From contig JAHIOZ010000146.1 of NCBI GenBank assembly GCA_018894995.1, forward strand, positions 1 through 12,968: a DNA stretch of 12,968 bases. Reading direction: 5' to 3'. The translations under genes were made by a program, and so were the position numbers. Source of the DNA: Patescibacteria group bacterium. GTDB taxonomy: Bacteria > Patescibacteriota > Minisyncoccia > Phycocordibacterales > UBA12079. The notes beneath the pieces were generated by a model. The model saw only the letters and a list, made by a program, of their open reading frames with translations. It did no database searches and was not told where the DNA came from. Of the stretch, positions 1 through 6,435 are shown piece by piece (position 1 is the stretch's first letter; each line of letters begins with the position of its first letter).

Positions 1-1035
1 ATAAAAGAATCTAATTTAAGCCAGGAGCTAGTTTCAAAAAAAATAAATATATCAAGGCAGACTTTAAATAATTATATCAATGGATCAACTCTTATAGATT
101 TTGAAAAATTACTTAATATTGCAAATCTAACTAATAGGAGCATAGATTTCTTTTATAAAACTAATCAGTCATTTGGAAATTATAAATTCAGGTCCGATAT
201 CCCAATAGACAACAAGCTAAAGATAAAATTTGAAGAAAGTATCAGAAAATATGGTGAGATTGAGAAAATAAATAAGATATTTCCTTATTATCTGGATATT
301 GGTGTTTATTTGGATAAATTTAGTAAGGAATATATTGCAACTATGGCAGAAAAAATCAGATGTCTATTTGAGATTAATCCAAATAGCCCAATAGCCAATC
401 CGATTTATGAGTTAGAAAAAAATGAAATAAAAATAATTCAGTTTCCTGCCAGCAACCGGGATGTTTCAGGTTTTTCAGCTTACAATCAAAAATTAGGGTA
501 TTGTATCTTTCTAAATTCGGAGTGCACTGTTGAGAGAAGATTTTTTACTGCAATACATGAGTTGGCGCATCTGATATTTCATAAGGATGATTACCAGGGT
601 GATATAAAAATAGAGAAAGAAGGAGTTAAGGAAGATATAGCTAATGAATTTGCCGGATTGTTTTTGGTTTCCGCGAAAGCATTAAAGGGATTTTGTAAAG
701 AAAGTTTTATAGAAAAAGTTAGTTTTGAAGATGTTATGAGTTTAAAAAAATATTTTAATGTTTCTGCAAAATGCATAATTAAAAGGTTATTAAAAGAAGA
801 AATTATTAATGAGAAGGAATATGAAGAGTTAAATAATAAAGTTGATTCAAAGGTTAGTCCTTATGAAGAATATGAGCCAATTGATGAAGAAAGAAATATT
901 GAAAATTACAGATTTACTAATCTTGTAAAGAAGGCATTTCTTAAGGAAGAAATTACCATATCAAAAATTGCAGAACTTCTGGAAATACCGGTGATAGAAG
1001 CAAATAAGAAAGTATTGGAATGGGCTAACAATTGA
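1..1035 (+). CDS. XRE-family HTH / ImmA-IrrE metallopeptidase fusion (5' end outside window)
   Basis: The reading frame is open from the first base, so the gene begins upstream; 344 codons are visible. The first ~50 residues form an XRE-type helix-turn-helix (LSQELVSKKINISRQTLNNY, then an FEKLLNIANL helix). Downstream lies a COG2856/ImmA-like zinc peptidase with the HELAH motif at nt 556-570 and a later acidic ligand in ANEFAGLF (about nt 640). A TTG at 310 could be taken as a start, but it would discard the in-frame HTH, so I read the longer frame. By family, such proteins are DNA-binding regulators that cleave a partner or repressor, and they serve as antitoxin-like partners of small toxins. 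The stop overlaps the start of the downstream PIN gene (TTGA), implying translational coupling. The peptidase assignment is secure; the antitoxin role is inferred from context. Confidence 0.88.
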   Translation: MKESNLSQELVSKKINISRQTLNNYINGSTLIDFEKLLNIANLTNRSIDFFYKTNQSFGNYKFRSDIPIDNKLKIKFEESIRKYGEIEKINKIFPYYLDIGVYLDKFSKEYIATMAEKIRCLFEINPNSPIANPIYELEKNEIKIIQFPASNRDVSGFSAYNQKLGYCIFLNSECTVERRFFTAIHELAHLIFHKDDYQGDIKIEKEGVKEDIANEFAGLFLVSAKALKGFCKESFIEKVSFEDVMSLKKYFNVSAKCIIKRLLKEEIINEKEYEELNNKVDSKVSPYEEYEPIDEERNIENYRFTNLVKKAFLKEEITISKIAELLEIPVIEANKKVLEWANN

Positions 1036-1547
1036 ATAATGATACTGATCATATAAACTTTGAAATAGAGAAATTTTCTTTAGATAGCAGTGTTGTGATT
1101 GCTTTCTTTAATAGTAATTTGGAACACATCTTAAGAGTGGTTTTTAAAAACAAAATATATTTTTCTTCAGAAATATTTAAAGAAATAAAAAGGTATGATC
1201 TGGGTTCTTTTAATTGTCATATTGTAAACACTAAAACAGTAGAGGAATCTGAATATTTTTACCAACTTTCAGGTGAACATATAAGTTTATCTGTTGCAGA
1301 TGTACATCTTATAACGATTTGTAAATTTAATAGTCTTGTATGTGTATCATTTGAAAAGAAAATGAGAAAAGTGTGCAATGAGGAAAATATTAAAAATATT
1401 GGCTTGCTTCACATTTTAAAAGCGGCAGTGAAATTAAGTTTATTAGATAATGAAAAAGCAAGGAATATAGTTTTAAAATTAAAAAATAATGGTTTATATT
1501 TAGATAAAACAACTATTAATAAAATTTTTAAAGAATTTTGTACTTAG
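1032..1547 (+). CDS. PIN-domain protein, DUF3368-like; putative toxin partner of XRE-ImmA
   Basis: This 171-residue protein has a PIN-like layout. The first acid is D18 in FSLDSSVVIAFF, followed by E47/E51 in the SSEIFKEI helix, D90 in the SVADVHLITICK helix, and a degenerate fourth position (SFEKK, E108) where TDD-type residues are usual. The tail (GLLHILKAAVKLSLL then KNNGLYLDKTTINKIF) matches the C-terminal pattern of DUF3368-type PIN proteins. PIN toxins are Mg-dependent RNases; whether this one cuts is uncertain because the last acidic site is altered. The start is the TTG at 1032, which overlaps the upstream stop by 4 nt; no ATG precedes the PIN core and no strong ribosome site is visible, so coupling to the upstream gene is likely. 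The pair XRE-ImmA + PIN fits a TA-type module. Confidence 0.72.
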   Translation: MNNDTDHINFEIEKFSLDSSVVIAFFNSNLEHILRVVFKNKIYFSSEIFKEIKRYDLGSFNCHIVNTKTVEESEYFYQLSGEHISLSVADVHLITICKFNSLVCVSFEKKMRKVCNEENIKNIGLLHILKAAVKLSLLDNEKARNIVLKLKNNGLYLDKTTINKIFKEFCT

Positions 1548-1660
1548 AATATTTTTCATTATTTTAATAATACAAGGTGTAAAATGAACTTAAATATTAT
1601 ATCAAATAAGATTCATCAATTATCTGATTATTAGATGCTAAGAAAGAGGTAATCATAAAG

Positions 1661-1798
1661 TTGAATATATCAAATGTTTGCATACTTTGTAGAAAAAATG
1701 TGGCAGATACAAAAGAGCACTTTATTTTAAAATGCCAAATATTTCAGCTAGGCGTAGAACCTTTAAAGTATATATTAGTCACCATGTATTTGGTATGA
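1661..1798 (+). CDS. Possible 45-residue zinc-knuckle peptide or HNH-like remnant
   Basis: A TTG codon at 1661 is preceded at about 10 nt by AAAGAGGT (1643-1650). The frame reads NVCILCRKNVADTKEHFILK followed by C, a C-x2-C...H-x4-C spacing like the metal-binding part of HNH nucleases or small zinc-ribbon domains. The frame is also open upstream to 1628. The peptide stops after 45 residues, too short for an HNH enzyme, so it is either a genuine tiny zinc protein or the debris of a larger gene. I favour debris. It shares no visible similarity with its neighbours. Confidence 0.25.
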   Translation: MNISNVCILCRKNVADTKEHFILKCQIFQLGVEPLKYILVTMYLV

Positions 1799-1845
1799 TT
1801 ACAAAAGTTCATTATAAATATGTGTTTATAACTACAAAATTTCCT

Positions 1846-1874
1846 TTGTATTTTGTGTTTCAATTACTTATAAT
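1846..1874 (+). promoter_or_regulatory. Putative sigma-A promoter of the AAA/DUF4143 gene
   Basis: TTGTAT (1846-1851), a 17-nt spacer, then TATAAT (1869-1874). The predicted start point is near 1881, about 55 nt ahead of the coding start at 1937, which has AAAAGGAG at 1921-1928. In AT-rich DNA such matches arise by chance, but position and spacing are good. Confidence 0.5.
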
Positions 1875-1936
1875 ATTACTGGAATTTATGCTTATAACAG
1901 ATAATATTTTAAAGTTAATAAAAAGGAGTAAAACCG

Positions 1937-3250
1937 TTGTACAGACAAGCATTAGATAAATTACAGGAATGGAAGAATAGTATCTCGAGGAGGATACCTC
2001 TTATTATAAGGGGTGCACGCCAGGTGGGTAAAACATGGCTTATGAAAGAGTTTGGACGAACCTCATATCCAAAGGTTGCTTATATTAATTTTGAGGGAAA
2101 TGATCGAATGAAGCATTTTTTTGAAGGTGATCTTGAAATTTCGCGTATTGTAAAAGGTCTTAGTTTAGAGGCGGAATGTAATATTGAACCTGAAAATACA
2201 CTTATTATATTCGATGAAGTCCAGGAAGTGCCTCGTGCCTTGACTAGCCTAAAATACTTTCAGGAAAACGCATCTCAATATCACATTATTGCTGCAGGGT
2301 CACTTCTTGGAGTTGCTCTTCATCCCGGAACATCTTTCCCTGTAGGAAAAGTATCTTTTCTTGACCTGTTTCCTTTATCATTTGCAGAATTTATGCAAGC
2401 TATGGAGATGCAAAAATACCTTGACCTTTTATTAAATCAGGACTGGAATTTAATATCAAGCTTCAAAGACCGGTATTCGGAATTATTAAAGCAATATTTT
2501 TTTATAGGGGGGATGCCGGAAGTGGTGGCGGCATTTGTCCAAAGGCAAGATTATAATGAGGTTCGGGAAATACAGCTTCGGATTATTGCTGCTTATGAAC
2601 AGGATTTCTCAAAGCATGCCCCAAATGAAACAGTGCCCAGAATACGAATGCTTTGGAATTCTGTCCCTTCTCAACTTGCAAGGGAAAACAGAAAATTTGT
2701 ATATGGCCTTGTACGCAAGGGTGCACGTGCCAGGGACTATGAGCTTGCAATGATGTGGCTTACTGACTGTGGACTTATTCATAAAATAAATCGGATAACA
2801 AAACCCGGATTGCCCTTGAGGAGCTGTGAAGATACTAAAGCTTTTAAACTTTATATGCTCGATACGGGCTTACTTTCGGCTTTATCCGGGCTTGACGCTA
2901 AAACCCTTCTTAATGAAAACAAAATTTTTATGGAATTTAAAGGTGCTTTAACTGAACAATATGTGCTACAACAGTTTAAATGTGAAAAATTGCTGCCAGT
3001 ATTTTACTGGTCTGTAGAGGCAGGGACTTCAGAGATTGACTTTATAATACAGATAGATAACAGGATTATTCCTGTTGAAGTAAAGGCTTCAGAAAACCTG
3101 AAAGCAAAAAGTATTAAAATATACAGAGAAAAGTACTTACCTGAGATTAGTATTCGCCTGTCTATGTCAGATTACAGAAATGAGGGATGGCTTATCAATC
3201 TACCACTATATGCACTTCCTTCACTTCCGGAAATATTCTCACAGAAATAA
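1937..3250 (+). CDS. AAA-family ATPase with DUF4143 / PD-(D/E)XK-like C-terminus (COG1373)
   Basis: 437 residues, usual for this family. Walker A is GARQVGKT (26-33), Walker B is LIIFDE (to about residue 94), and a sensor-like AAGSLLG follows at 119-125. The middle carries the family's LFPLSFAEFM segment. The C-terminal DUF4143 part ends with a PD-(D/E)XK-like pattern: EQYVLQQF, then SEIDFII and IIPVEVKAS. These ATPases are common in bacteria and archaea and often lie near TA or defence genes, but their function is unknown; DNA or protein remodelling is only a guess. The start is the TTG at 1937 because AAAAGGAG lies 8 nt upstream and the protein then begins MYRQALDKLQ, as family members do. 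It appears monocistronic. Base composition looks less AT-rich than the preceding PIN gene, compatible with separate acquisition. Confidence 0.9.
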   Translation: MYRQALDKLQEWKNSISRRIPLIIRGARQVGKTWLMKEFGRTSYPKVAYINFEGNDRMKHFFEGDLEISRIVKGLSLEAECNIEPENTLIIFDEVQEVPRALTSLKYFQENASQYHIIAAGSLLGVALHPGTSFPVGKVSFLDLFPLSFAEFMQAMEMQKYLDLLLNQDWNLISSFKDRYSELLKQYFFIGGMPEVVAAFVQRQDYNEVREIQLRIIAAYEQDFSKHAPNETVPRIRMLWNSVPSQLARENRKFVYGLVRKGARARDYELAMMWLTDCGLIHKINRITKPGLPLRSCEDTKAFKLYMLDTGLLSALSGLDAKTLLNENKIFMEFKGALTEQYVLQQFKCEKLLPVFYWSVEAGTSEIDFIIQIDNRIIPVEVKASENLKAKSIKIYREKYLPEISIRLSMSDYRNEGWLINLPLYALPSLPEIFSQK

Positions 3251-3266
3251 CATGCTTAAATTTCTC

Positions 3267-3294
3267 ATATCAAAGTACTTGATATTAATATAAT
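3267..3294 (+). promoter_or_regulatory. Inverted repeat and -10-like box upstream of the mazE-type gene
   Basis: ATATCAA (3267-3273) and TTGATAT (3279-3285) form a perfect 7-bp inverted repeat with a 5-nt spacer, immediately upstream of TATAAT (3289-3294). No good -35 box pairs with it. TA antitoxins of the ribbon-helix-helix class repress their own promoter through such palindromes, so an autoregulatory site is plausible. A second TATAAT sits at 3341-3346. Confidence 0.35.
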
Positions 3295-3372
3295 ATAAAA
3301 CTTATTGCGTAAAATACAATAATAATTTAAAATAATATTTTATAATAAGAATTGCTATTTAAGGTTTTAAAG

Positions 3373-3645
3373 ATGACGAATAAATTAAAAAATGTGACTT
3401 TTTCACTTCCTGAAAATTCAATAAGAGATTTAAAGAAGATTGTAGAAGGCGGTCATGCAAAATCAGTTAATTCTGTAGTAAGAGAAGCAATTGCACTTTA
3501 TACATCGAAGATTGAAAAAGAGAATTTAAAAAAAGAAATGGAATCTGCTTCCAGGGACCCATTATTTTTAAAGGATCTGCAGCGCTCAATGGATAGTTTT
3601 GAGACTTCTGATAAAGAGACTGGAAAATTAATTACTGACTGGTAA
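3373..3645 (+). CDS. Ribbon-helix-helix antitoxin of a MazEF-type module
   Basis: A 90-residue protein. NVTFSLPENSIRDLKKIV forms the beta-strand and first helix, and KSVNSVVREAIALYTSKIEK the second helix of a ribbon-helix-helix DNA-binding fold. The tail (KDLQRSMDSFETSDKETGKL) is the charged segment that normally wraps the toxin. I chose the ATG at 3373 over the TTG at 3352 because TTTAAGG (3358-3364) lies 8 nt before it and the RHH fold starts at once. The gene is followed 24 nt later by a MazF-like toxin, so its role is to neutralise that toxin and repress the operon. The family call rests on pattern and neighbour, not on a strong signature. Confidence 0.75.
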   Translation: MTNKLKNVTFSLPENSIRDLKKIVEGGHAKSVNSVVREAIALYTSKIEKENLKKEMESASRDPLFLKDLQRSMDSFETSDKETGKLITDW

Positions 3646-3669
3646 AAACCCCGAAAGGCTGGCTGTTAT

Positions 3670-4026
3670 ATGGATGAACTTAATGAAATGCAATGGAAAA
3701 TCTATTGGGCAAGCCTTGATCCGGTAAGGGAATCCGAGCAGGCAGGGACAAGACCGGTAATAGTTATATCACCGGAAGAAATAAACGCGTTCCTTCCAAT
3801 AGTTGCTGTAATTCCGCTTACTTCGCTGAAGGTCGGGCGCAGAATTTATCCTACGGAAGCCCTGCTTTTAAAAAGTGTAACAGGGTTGGAGAAAGATTCT
3901 ATCGCGATGTCACACCAGATTAGAGTTATATCCAAAGCAAGGTTAATAAAGCAATGCGGGGTTATAGATTCCGAAGATATTAAAAACACAATCCGCAGTA
4001 TTGTAAAATTATTTTTAGATTTATAA
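3670..4026 (+). CDS. mazF: MazF/PemK-family endoribonuclease toxin
   Basis: 118 residues, normal for MazF. The diagnostic N-terminus is present: IYWASLDPVRESEQAGTRP, then VIVISPEEIN. Conserved R and S/T residues of the active-site groove are seen in SEQAGTRPVIVIS. The later strands VVAVIPLTS and the segment GLEKDSIAMSHQIRVISKAR are also family-typical. MazF toxins cut mRNA at short specific sites and are held inactive by the adjacent antitoxin. The ATG at 3670 follows AAAGG about 12 nt upstream; an alternative ATG is at 3691 (MQWKIYWASL). The gene looks intact. Composition is less AT-rich than the surrounding spacers. Confidence 0.9.
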   Translation: MDELNEMQWKIYWASLDPVRESEQAGTRPVIVISPEEINAFLPIVAVIPLTSLKVGRRIYPTEALLLKSVTGLEKDSIAMSHQIRVISKARLIKQCGVIDSEDIKNTIRSIVKLFLDL

Positions 4027-4049
4027 GGAATTAATATCTAAATTAAAGA

Positions 4050-4088
4050 TAAATAATTATTTACTTTAATAACTTTATTATTTATAAT
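4050..4088 (+). promoter_or_regulatory. Putative promoter with overlapping palindrome for the RHH/RelE pair
   Basis: TAAATAATTATTTA (4050-4063) is a perfect 14-bp palindrome. It overlaps a possible -35 box TTTACT (4060-4065), followed after 17 nt by TATAAT (4083-4088). The predicted start is near 4095, giving an ~80-nt leader to the gene at 4178. Palindrome over promoter is what TA autoregulation would need, though AT-rich palindromes are common by chance. Confidence 0.4.
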
Positions 4089-4177
4089 AATTTTCATAAG
4101 TTTATTAATATTAAAGATTTCTTCTTTTTAATGCTACTTATTTTCTATTAAAAAATTAAATCCAGGGGGATTTTAAT

Positions 4178-4402
4178 ATGAGAAAAAACATTTCATTCAG
4201 TTTGGATGAAGAATTGATAAAAAAAATAAATGAAATCAGCAGGGTGAGTGAAAGGACAAAATCCTGGCTTGTAAAAAATGCTATAGAGAACTATCTTGAA
4301 GAAATTAAAGATGTTGAAATTGCCCATCAAAGATCGCTGGATTCGGAGGATTCTTTCATCAGCGAGCGGGAATTAAAAAATTACTTAAAAGAGAAGTCTT
4401 AA
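4178..4402 (+). CDS. Ribbon-helix-helix (CopG-like) antitoxin
   Basis: A 74-residue protein. KNISFSLDEELIKKINEISR and TKSWLVKNAIENYLEEIK make a canonical CopG/Arc-type ribbon-helix-helix, with a charged, probably flexible tail (SLDSEDSFISERELKNYLKE) that would bind the toxin. The ATG at 4178 is preceded by AGGGGG (4164-4169), 8 nt away. A RelE/ParE-type toxin follows 45 nt later. The expected role is toxin neutralisation and repression of the shared promoter through the palindrome upstream. The gene is intact and of usual length. Confidence 0.8.
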   Translation: MRKNISFSLDEELIKKINEISRVSERTKSWLVKNAIENYLEEIKDVEIAHQRSLDSEDSFISERELKNYLKEKS

Positions 4403-4447
4403 GAATTGCTAAAGAATTAAGGATGTTAATTAAAAAGTAATATATAG

Positions 4448-4717
4448 ATGAAATATAAAGTTCTTTTTCATAAAAATTTGATAAAAGATTTAAAGAACCT
4501 GGATAAAAAGATTACCGGCAGGTTTTTTGATATTGTCAGTAATAAAATTGCAGTTAATCCTGAGTCGGGGAGAAAGCTTAAAGAGAAATATAAAGATTTA
4601 TGGAAGTACCGGGTGGGAGATTACAGGATAATTTATCAGTTTGAAAATGAAAATATAAGGATACTTATTTTAAGATTCAGGCACAGAAAAAATGTTTATG
4701 ATAATATTTATTATTAG
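4448..4717 (+). CDS. RelE/ParE-superfamily toxin
   Basis: 89 residues with the compact RelE fold: MKYKVLFHKNLIKDLKNLDK (first strand and helices), then DLWKYRVGDYRIIYQFE (the central strands, with the family-typical R-x-G-x-YR), and ILILRFRHRKNVYDN (C-terminal strand with basic RFRHRK residues used for catalysis in RelE-type RNases). The H/R pattern favours a RelE-like ribosome-dependent mRNA interferase over a gyrase-poisoning ParE, but sequence alone does not settle this. The start is the ATG at 4448; its only ribosome-like site (AAGGATG at 4418-4424) is too far away, so reinitiation from the antitoxin is possible. Confidence 0.87.
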   Translation: MKYKVLFHKNLIKDLKNLDKKITGRFFDIVSNKIAVNPESGRKLKEKYKDLWKYRVGDYRIIYQFENENIRILILRFRHRKNVYDNIYY

Positions 4718-5133
4718 AATTTTTATATTTTTATTGTTTTCATTTGCCATATCGGCCTCAGTTTAAATATTTAAAGATAATTTGTCTTACATAGAATAAA
4801 TCTTAACTGAGAGGAAGGCTCATTTCAAATAAGTCTGTATAACCTGTATAAATATAAACATATTACCGCAACTGGTGGTAATGGTAAATTTTATATAAAG
4901 TTTTTTCAGGCAATAGTATACCAAAAAGAAAAAATCCTCTCTATGATGACGAATCACAAAGTTCCCTTTGGATTAAATTCGTTTTCGTCTTTTACTATTA
5001 GCTTCATGTTATTTTGGAGAGTGCGATTCCTGGTTTTTCCAATAAGATTGTTTAGCGGTATATATGTATTATAATAATATAAAATATAAAAATTTCATAA
5101 GGTTATTAAAATTTAAAAAATCACTTGGTTATT
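4718..5133. other. Long gap between the RelE-type and HicA-type modules
   Basis: No gene is supported. A nested hairpin (ACGAAT 4949-4954 with ATTCGT 4977-4982, enclosing CAAAG 4957-4961 with CTTTG 4966-4970) and a smaller one near 4862-4880 are visible. On the - strand a frame is open for some distance and ends at 4954 with KLIVKDENEFNPKGTL, which looks like ordinary protein sequence but has no recognisable family; it may be a gene fragment. Confidence 0.4.
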
Positions 5134-5149
5134 TGTTATAATTTATCTA

Positions 5150-5184
5150 TTGCGTTCAAAGCTTACATTTAGTACAATGTGTAC
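5150..5184 (+). promoter_or_regulatory. Promoter and operator-like inverted repeat of the Phd/HicB-like antitoxin gene
   Basis: TTGCGT (5150-5155), 17 nt, TACAAT (5173-5178). The -10 box lies inside a perfect inverted repeat, GTACA (5172-5176) / TGTAC (5180-5184) with a 3-nt spacer, the arrangement expected for an autorepressor operator. A second possible promoter upstream is an extended -10, TGTTATAAT (5134-5142). The gene has AGGAGG at 5198-5203. Confidence 0.5.
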
Positions 5185-5211
5185 ATAATAAAATATTAGG
5201 AGGGCAACTTC

Positions 5212-5655
5212 ATGAAGACGGTTTTAAAAGCCAGTGATGTACGAAAGGAATGGAGCAAGTTTATTGATGAAGTTAAATGGGTAAAGCCAGCCCTGGTAAA
5301 ACGCAACAGGGATATAATTGCAGTTTTATCCTTTGATTTACTTGAATTCATTTTAAAAGAATATAAATTCACTGTTGAAGTTAAGCAGGAAGAAGACGGT
5401 TCTTATACAGGTATTTTAAATGAAATGGATTTAATTGCAAATGCTGTGGATATGGAGTCATTGGAGCTTGAATTAGTCAAAGAACTGTTAGAGTATTCAG
5501 AAGAATATATGAATGAATTCGGCCTTTATTATAGTAGTCCAAACCGCAAAAACCATTTTCCATATGTTTATAGAGCAATACTTGCTTCAGACGATATTGA
5601 AAAAGTGAAAAAATTGTTTTCTTTAAATTTTCAATCAAAAAAGAAAGTAAGCTGA
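5212..5655 (+). CDS. Hybrid antitoxin: Phd/YefM-like N-terminus plus HicB-like domain
   Basis: 147 residues in three parts. Residues 3-49 (LKASDVRKEWSKFIDEVKW, then PALVKRNRDIIAVLSFDLLE) match the Phd/YefM DNA-binding fold. Residues 52-99 (YKFTVEVKQEEDGSYTGIL, DLIANAVDMESLELELVKEL) resemble the degraded RNase-H-like fold of HicB antitoxins. Residues 100-147 carry a further conserved-looking segment (YYSSPNRKNHFPYVYRAILA). The start ATG has AGGAGG 8 nt upstream. The stop overlaps the start of the HicA-like toxin (TGATG). By family, the HicB part would block the toxin and the Phd part would bind the operator near 5172. Domain boundaries are estimated by eye. Classic HicB proteins carry a ribbon-helix-helix or HTH DNA-binding domain at the C-terminus instead. 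Confidence 0.72.
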   Translation: MKTVLKASDVRKEWSKFIDEVKWVKPALVKRNRDIIAVLSFDLLEFILKEYKFTVEVKQEEDGSYTGILNEMDLIANAVDMESLELELVKELLEYSEEYMNEFGLYYSSPNRKNHFPYVYRAILASDDIEKVKKLFSLNFQSKKKVS

Positions 5656-5873
5656 TGCCAACCTGGAAAGAGCTTAAAAGATTCTGCGAAAAGGATGATT
5701 GGAAACTGCATAAAAGTACTGATCACTATTATTACAGAAAACATATGGATAATGGAGTCCTGAAAAGAACAAAAGTTTCAAGGGGAAGTAAAGAAATACC
5801 TAGATTTCTTTGGAAGAATATTTTGGAAAAACAATTACAGGTTACTCAAGAGTATTTTAATAGAATAAAATGA
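5655..5873 (+). CDS. HicA-like (YcfA-type) mRNA interferase toxin
   Basis: A small basic 72-residue protein with the HicA double-stranded-RNA-binding-like layout: first helix TWKELKRFCEKDDWKL, then strand STDHYYYRK with the catalytic-type histidine H24, a strand LKRTKVSRG, and the segment SKEIPRFLWKNILEKQLQVT matching the KEI..(T)..IL..(L) end of HicA. HicA toxins cut mRNA or tmRNA independently of the ribosome. Here G-S-H is replaced by T-D-H, so the match is to the wider YcfA/HicA family. Its ATG shares one base with the antitoxin stop, implying coupled translation. Intact and of normal length. Confidence 0.75.
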   Translation: MPTWKELKRFCEKDDWKLHKSTDHYYYRKHMDNGVLKRTKVSRGSKEIPRFLWKNILEKQLQVTQEYFNRIK

Positions 5874-5896
5874 TTAGATTTCATTATTATCATATG

Positions 5897-5914
5897 TTTC
5901 AACGTTTGTTGAAA
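5897..5914. repeat. Operator-like inverted repeat
   Basis: TTTCAAC (5897-5903), GTTT spacer, GTTGAAA (5908-5914): a perfect 7-bp inverted repeat 24 nt after the HicA-like stop. No U-run follows, so it is not a standard terminator. It resembles a repressor binding site but no gene is positioned to use it directly; the AbrB gene begins about 260 nt later. Confidence 0.4.
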
Positions 5915-5958
5915 TTATAACATTTAGTGAAACATAGACAGGAGATCAGTGTTATTGA

Positions 5959-6130
5959 TTAATATAACTCCAGGCTTTGTTCTAATCTTTTTAAGCTTGT
6001 GTTAACTTTATATAAGTCGGCAATCTGGTTTTTAATCCCCAGAGCGGGACAGCCATGAATTCTTTTTGCTATTTGACACGTTATATTAAATATGGAATAA
6101 TTAATACGTGGGAGGTTAGAAGTAGTAAGT
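5959..6130 (-). pseudogene. Possible - strand gene remnant in the gap before the AbrB gene
   Basis: Reading the - strand, a frame open from about 6130 ends at a TAA at 5959-5961, with tail CQIAKRIHGCPALGIKNQIA followed by DLYKVNTSLKRLEQSLELY. This has ordinary protein composition and helix periodicity but no start codon, no ribosome site and no family I recognise. It runs across the likely promoter of the AbrB gene, so it is probably the decayed end of an older gene. Low confidence. Confidence 0.2.
6073..6110 (+). promoter_or_regulatory. Promoter and interrupted inverted repeat of the AbrB/PIN pair
   Basis: A consensus TTGACA (6073-6078), 17-nt spacer, AATAAT (6096-6101). Start predicted near 6108. 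CACGT (6077-6081) and ACGTG (6106-6110) are inverted, as are ATTAA (6085-6089) and TTAAT (6101-6105), so a repressor dimer could sit across the promoter, as AbrB-type antitoxins do. Confidence 0.5.
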
Positions 6131-6152
6131 TAGATATAAGAAGTAAGAATTA
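6116..6152 (+). repeat. Short degenerate AGAAGTAAG-type repeat
   Basis: Imperfect tandem units TTAGAAGTAGTAAG, TTAGATATAAG and AAGTAAGAATTAA follow each other in the leader of the AbrB gene. Purine-rich, without obvious function. Confidence 0.35.
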
Positions 6153-6174
6153 ATACATTGGAGGATATTAAAAT

Positions 6175-6435
6175 ATGTCAGAAGAAGAGATTTTAGATGT
6201 ACAGTTGAGGCCCAAACGGCAGATAACACTTCCATCGAAAGTTTGCGAAAAACTGGGTATTGAGTATGGTGACAGATTGGAATTAAGAATAAAGGACGAT
6301 TCTATTATAGTAAAACCAAAGAAAACCATAGCTTTAAATGCTCTAAATGAAATTAGAAAGGCATTTAAAAAATCGGGTGTTACGGAAGAAGAACTTATAA
6401 AATCTGTCGGTGAAAAAAGACATGGAAAAGCTTAA
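6175..6435 (+). CDS. AbrB/SpoVT-type antitoxin (VapB-like)
   Basis: 86 residues. Residues 7-50 form a swapped-hairpin AbrB/MazE DNA-binding domain: LDVQLRPKRQITLPSKVCEK, LGIEYGDRLELRIKDDSIIV, KPK. The C-terminal helix region (LNEIRKAFKKSGVTEEELIK) would bind the toxin. The ATG at 6175 has GGAGG at 6161-6165, 9 nt away. It overlaps the downstream PIN gene by 14-26 nt depending on the start chosen there. The family role is operator binding and toxin inhibition. Intact. Confidence 0.87.
   Translation: MSEEEILDVQLRPKRQITLPSKVCEKLGIEYGDRLELRIKDDSIIVKPKKTIALNALNEIRKAFKKSGVTEEELIKSVGEKRHGKA

Larger units (their letters stand above)
1548..1936 (+). other. Intergenic stretch between the PIN gene and the ATPase gene
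   Basis: About 390 nt of very AT-rich sequence. It contains the possible mini-gene at 1661-1798 and the likely promoter and ribosome site of the downstream ATPase. The reading frame from 1732 (75 codons) has no recognisable domain and overlaps the start of the ATPase gene, so I do not call it. No terminator with a clear U-run is visible after the PIN gene. Confidence 0.5.

Noticed and set aside
310..1035. TTG at 310 as the start of the ImmA-type protein
   Set aside because: The frame is open to base 1 and encodes an XRE helix-turn-helix in the same frame.
1732..1959. 75-codon frame before the ATPase gene
   Set aside because: No domain, no convincing ribosome site, and it overlaps the ATPase start; AT-rich chance frame.
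5897..5914. Rho-independent terminator after the HicA-like gene
   Set aside because: The stem is short, AT-rich and lacks a U-run.
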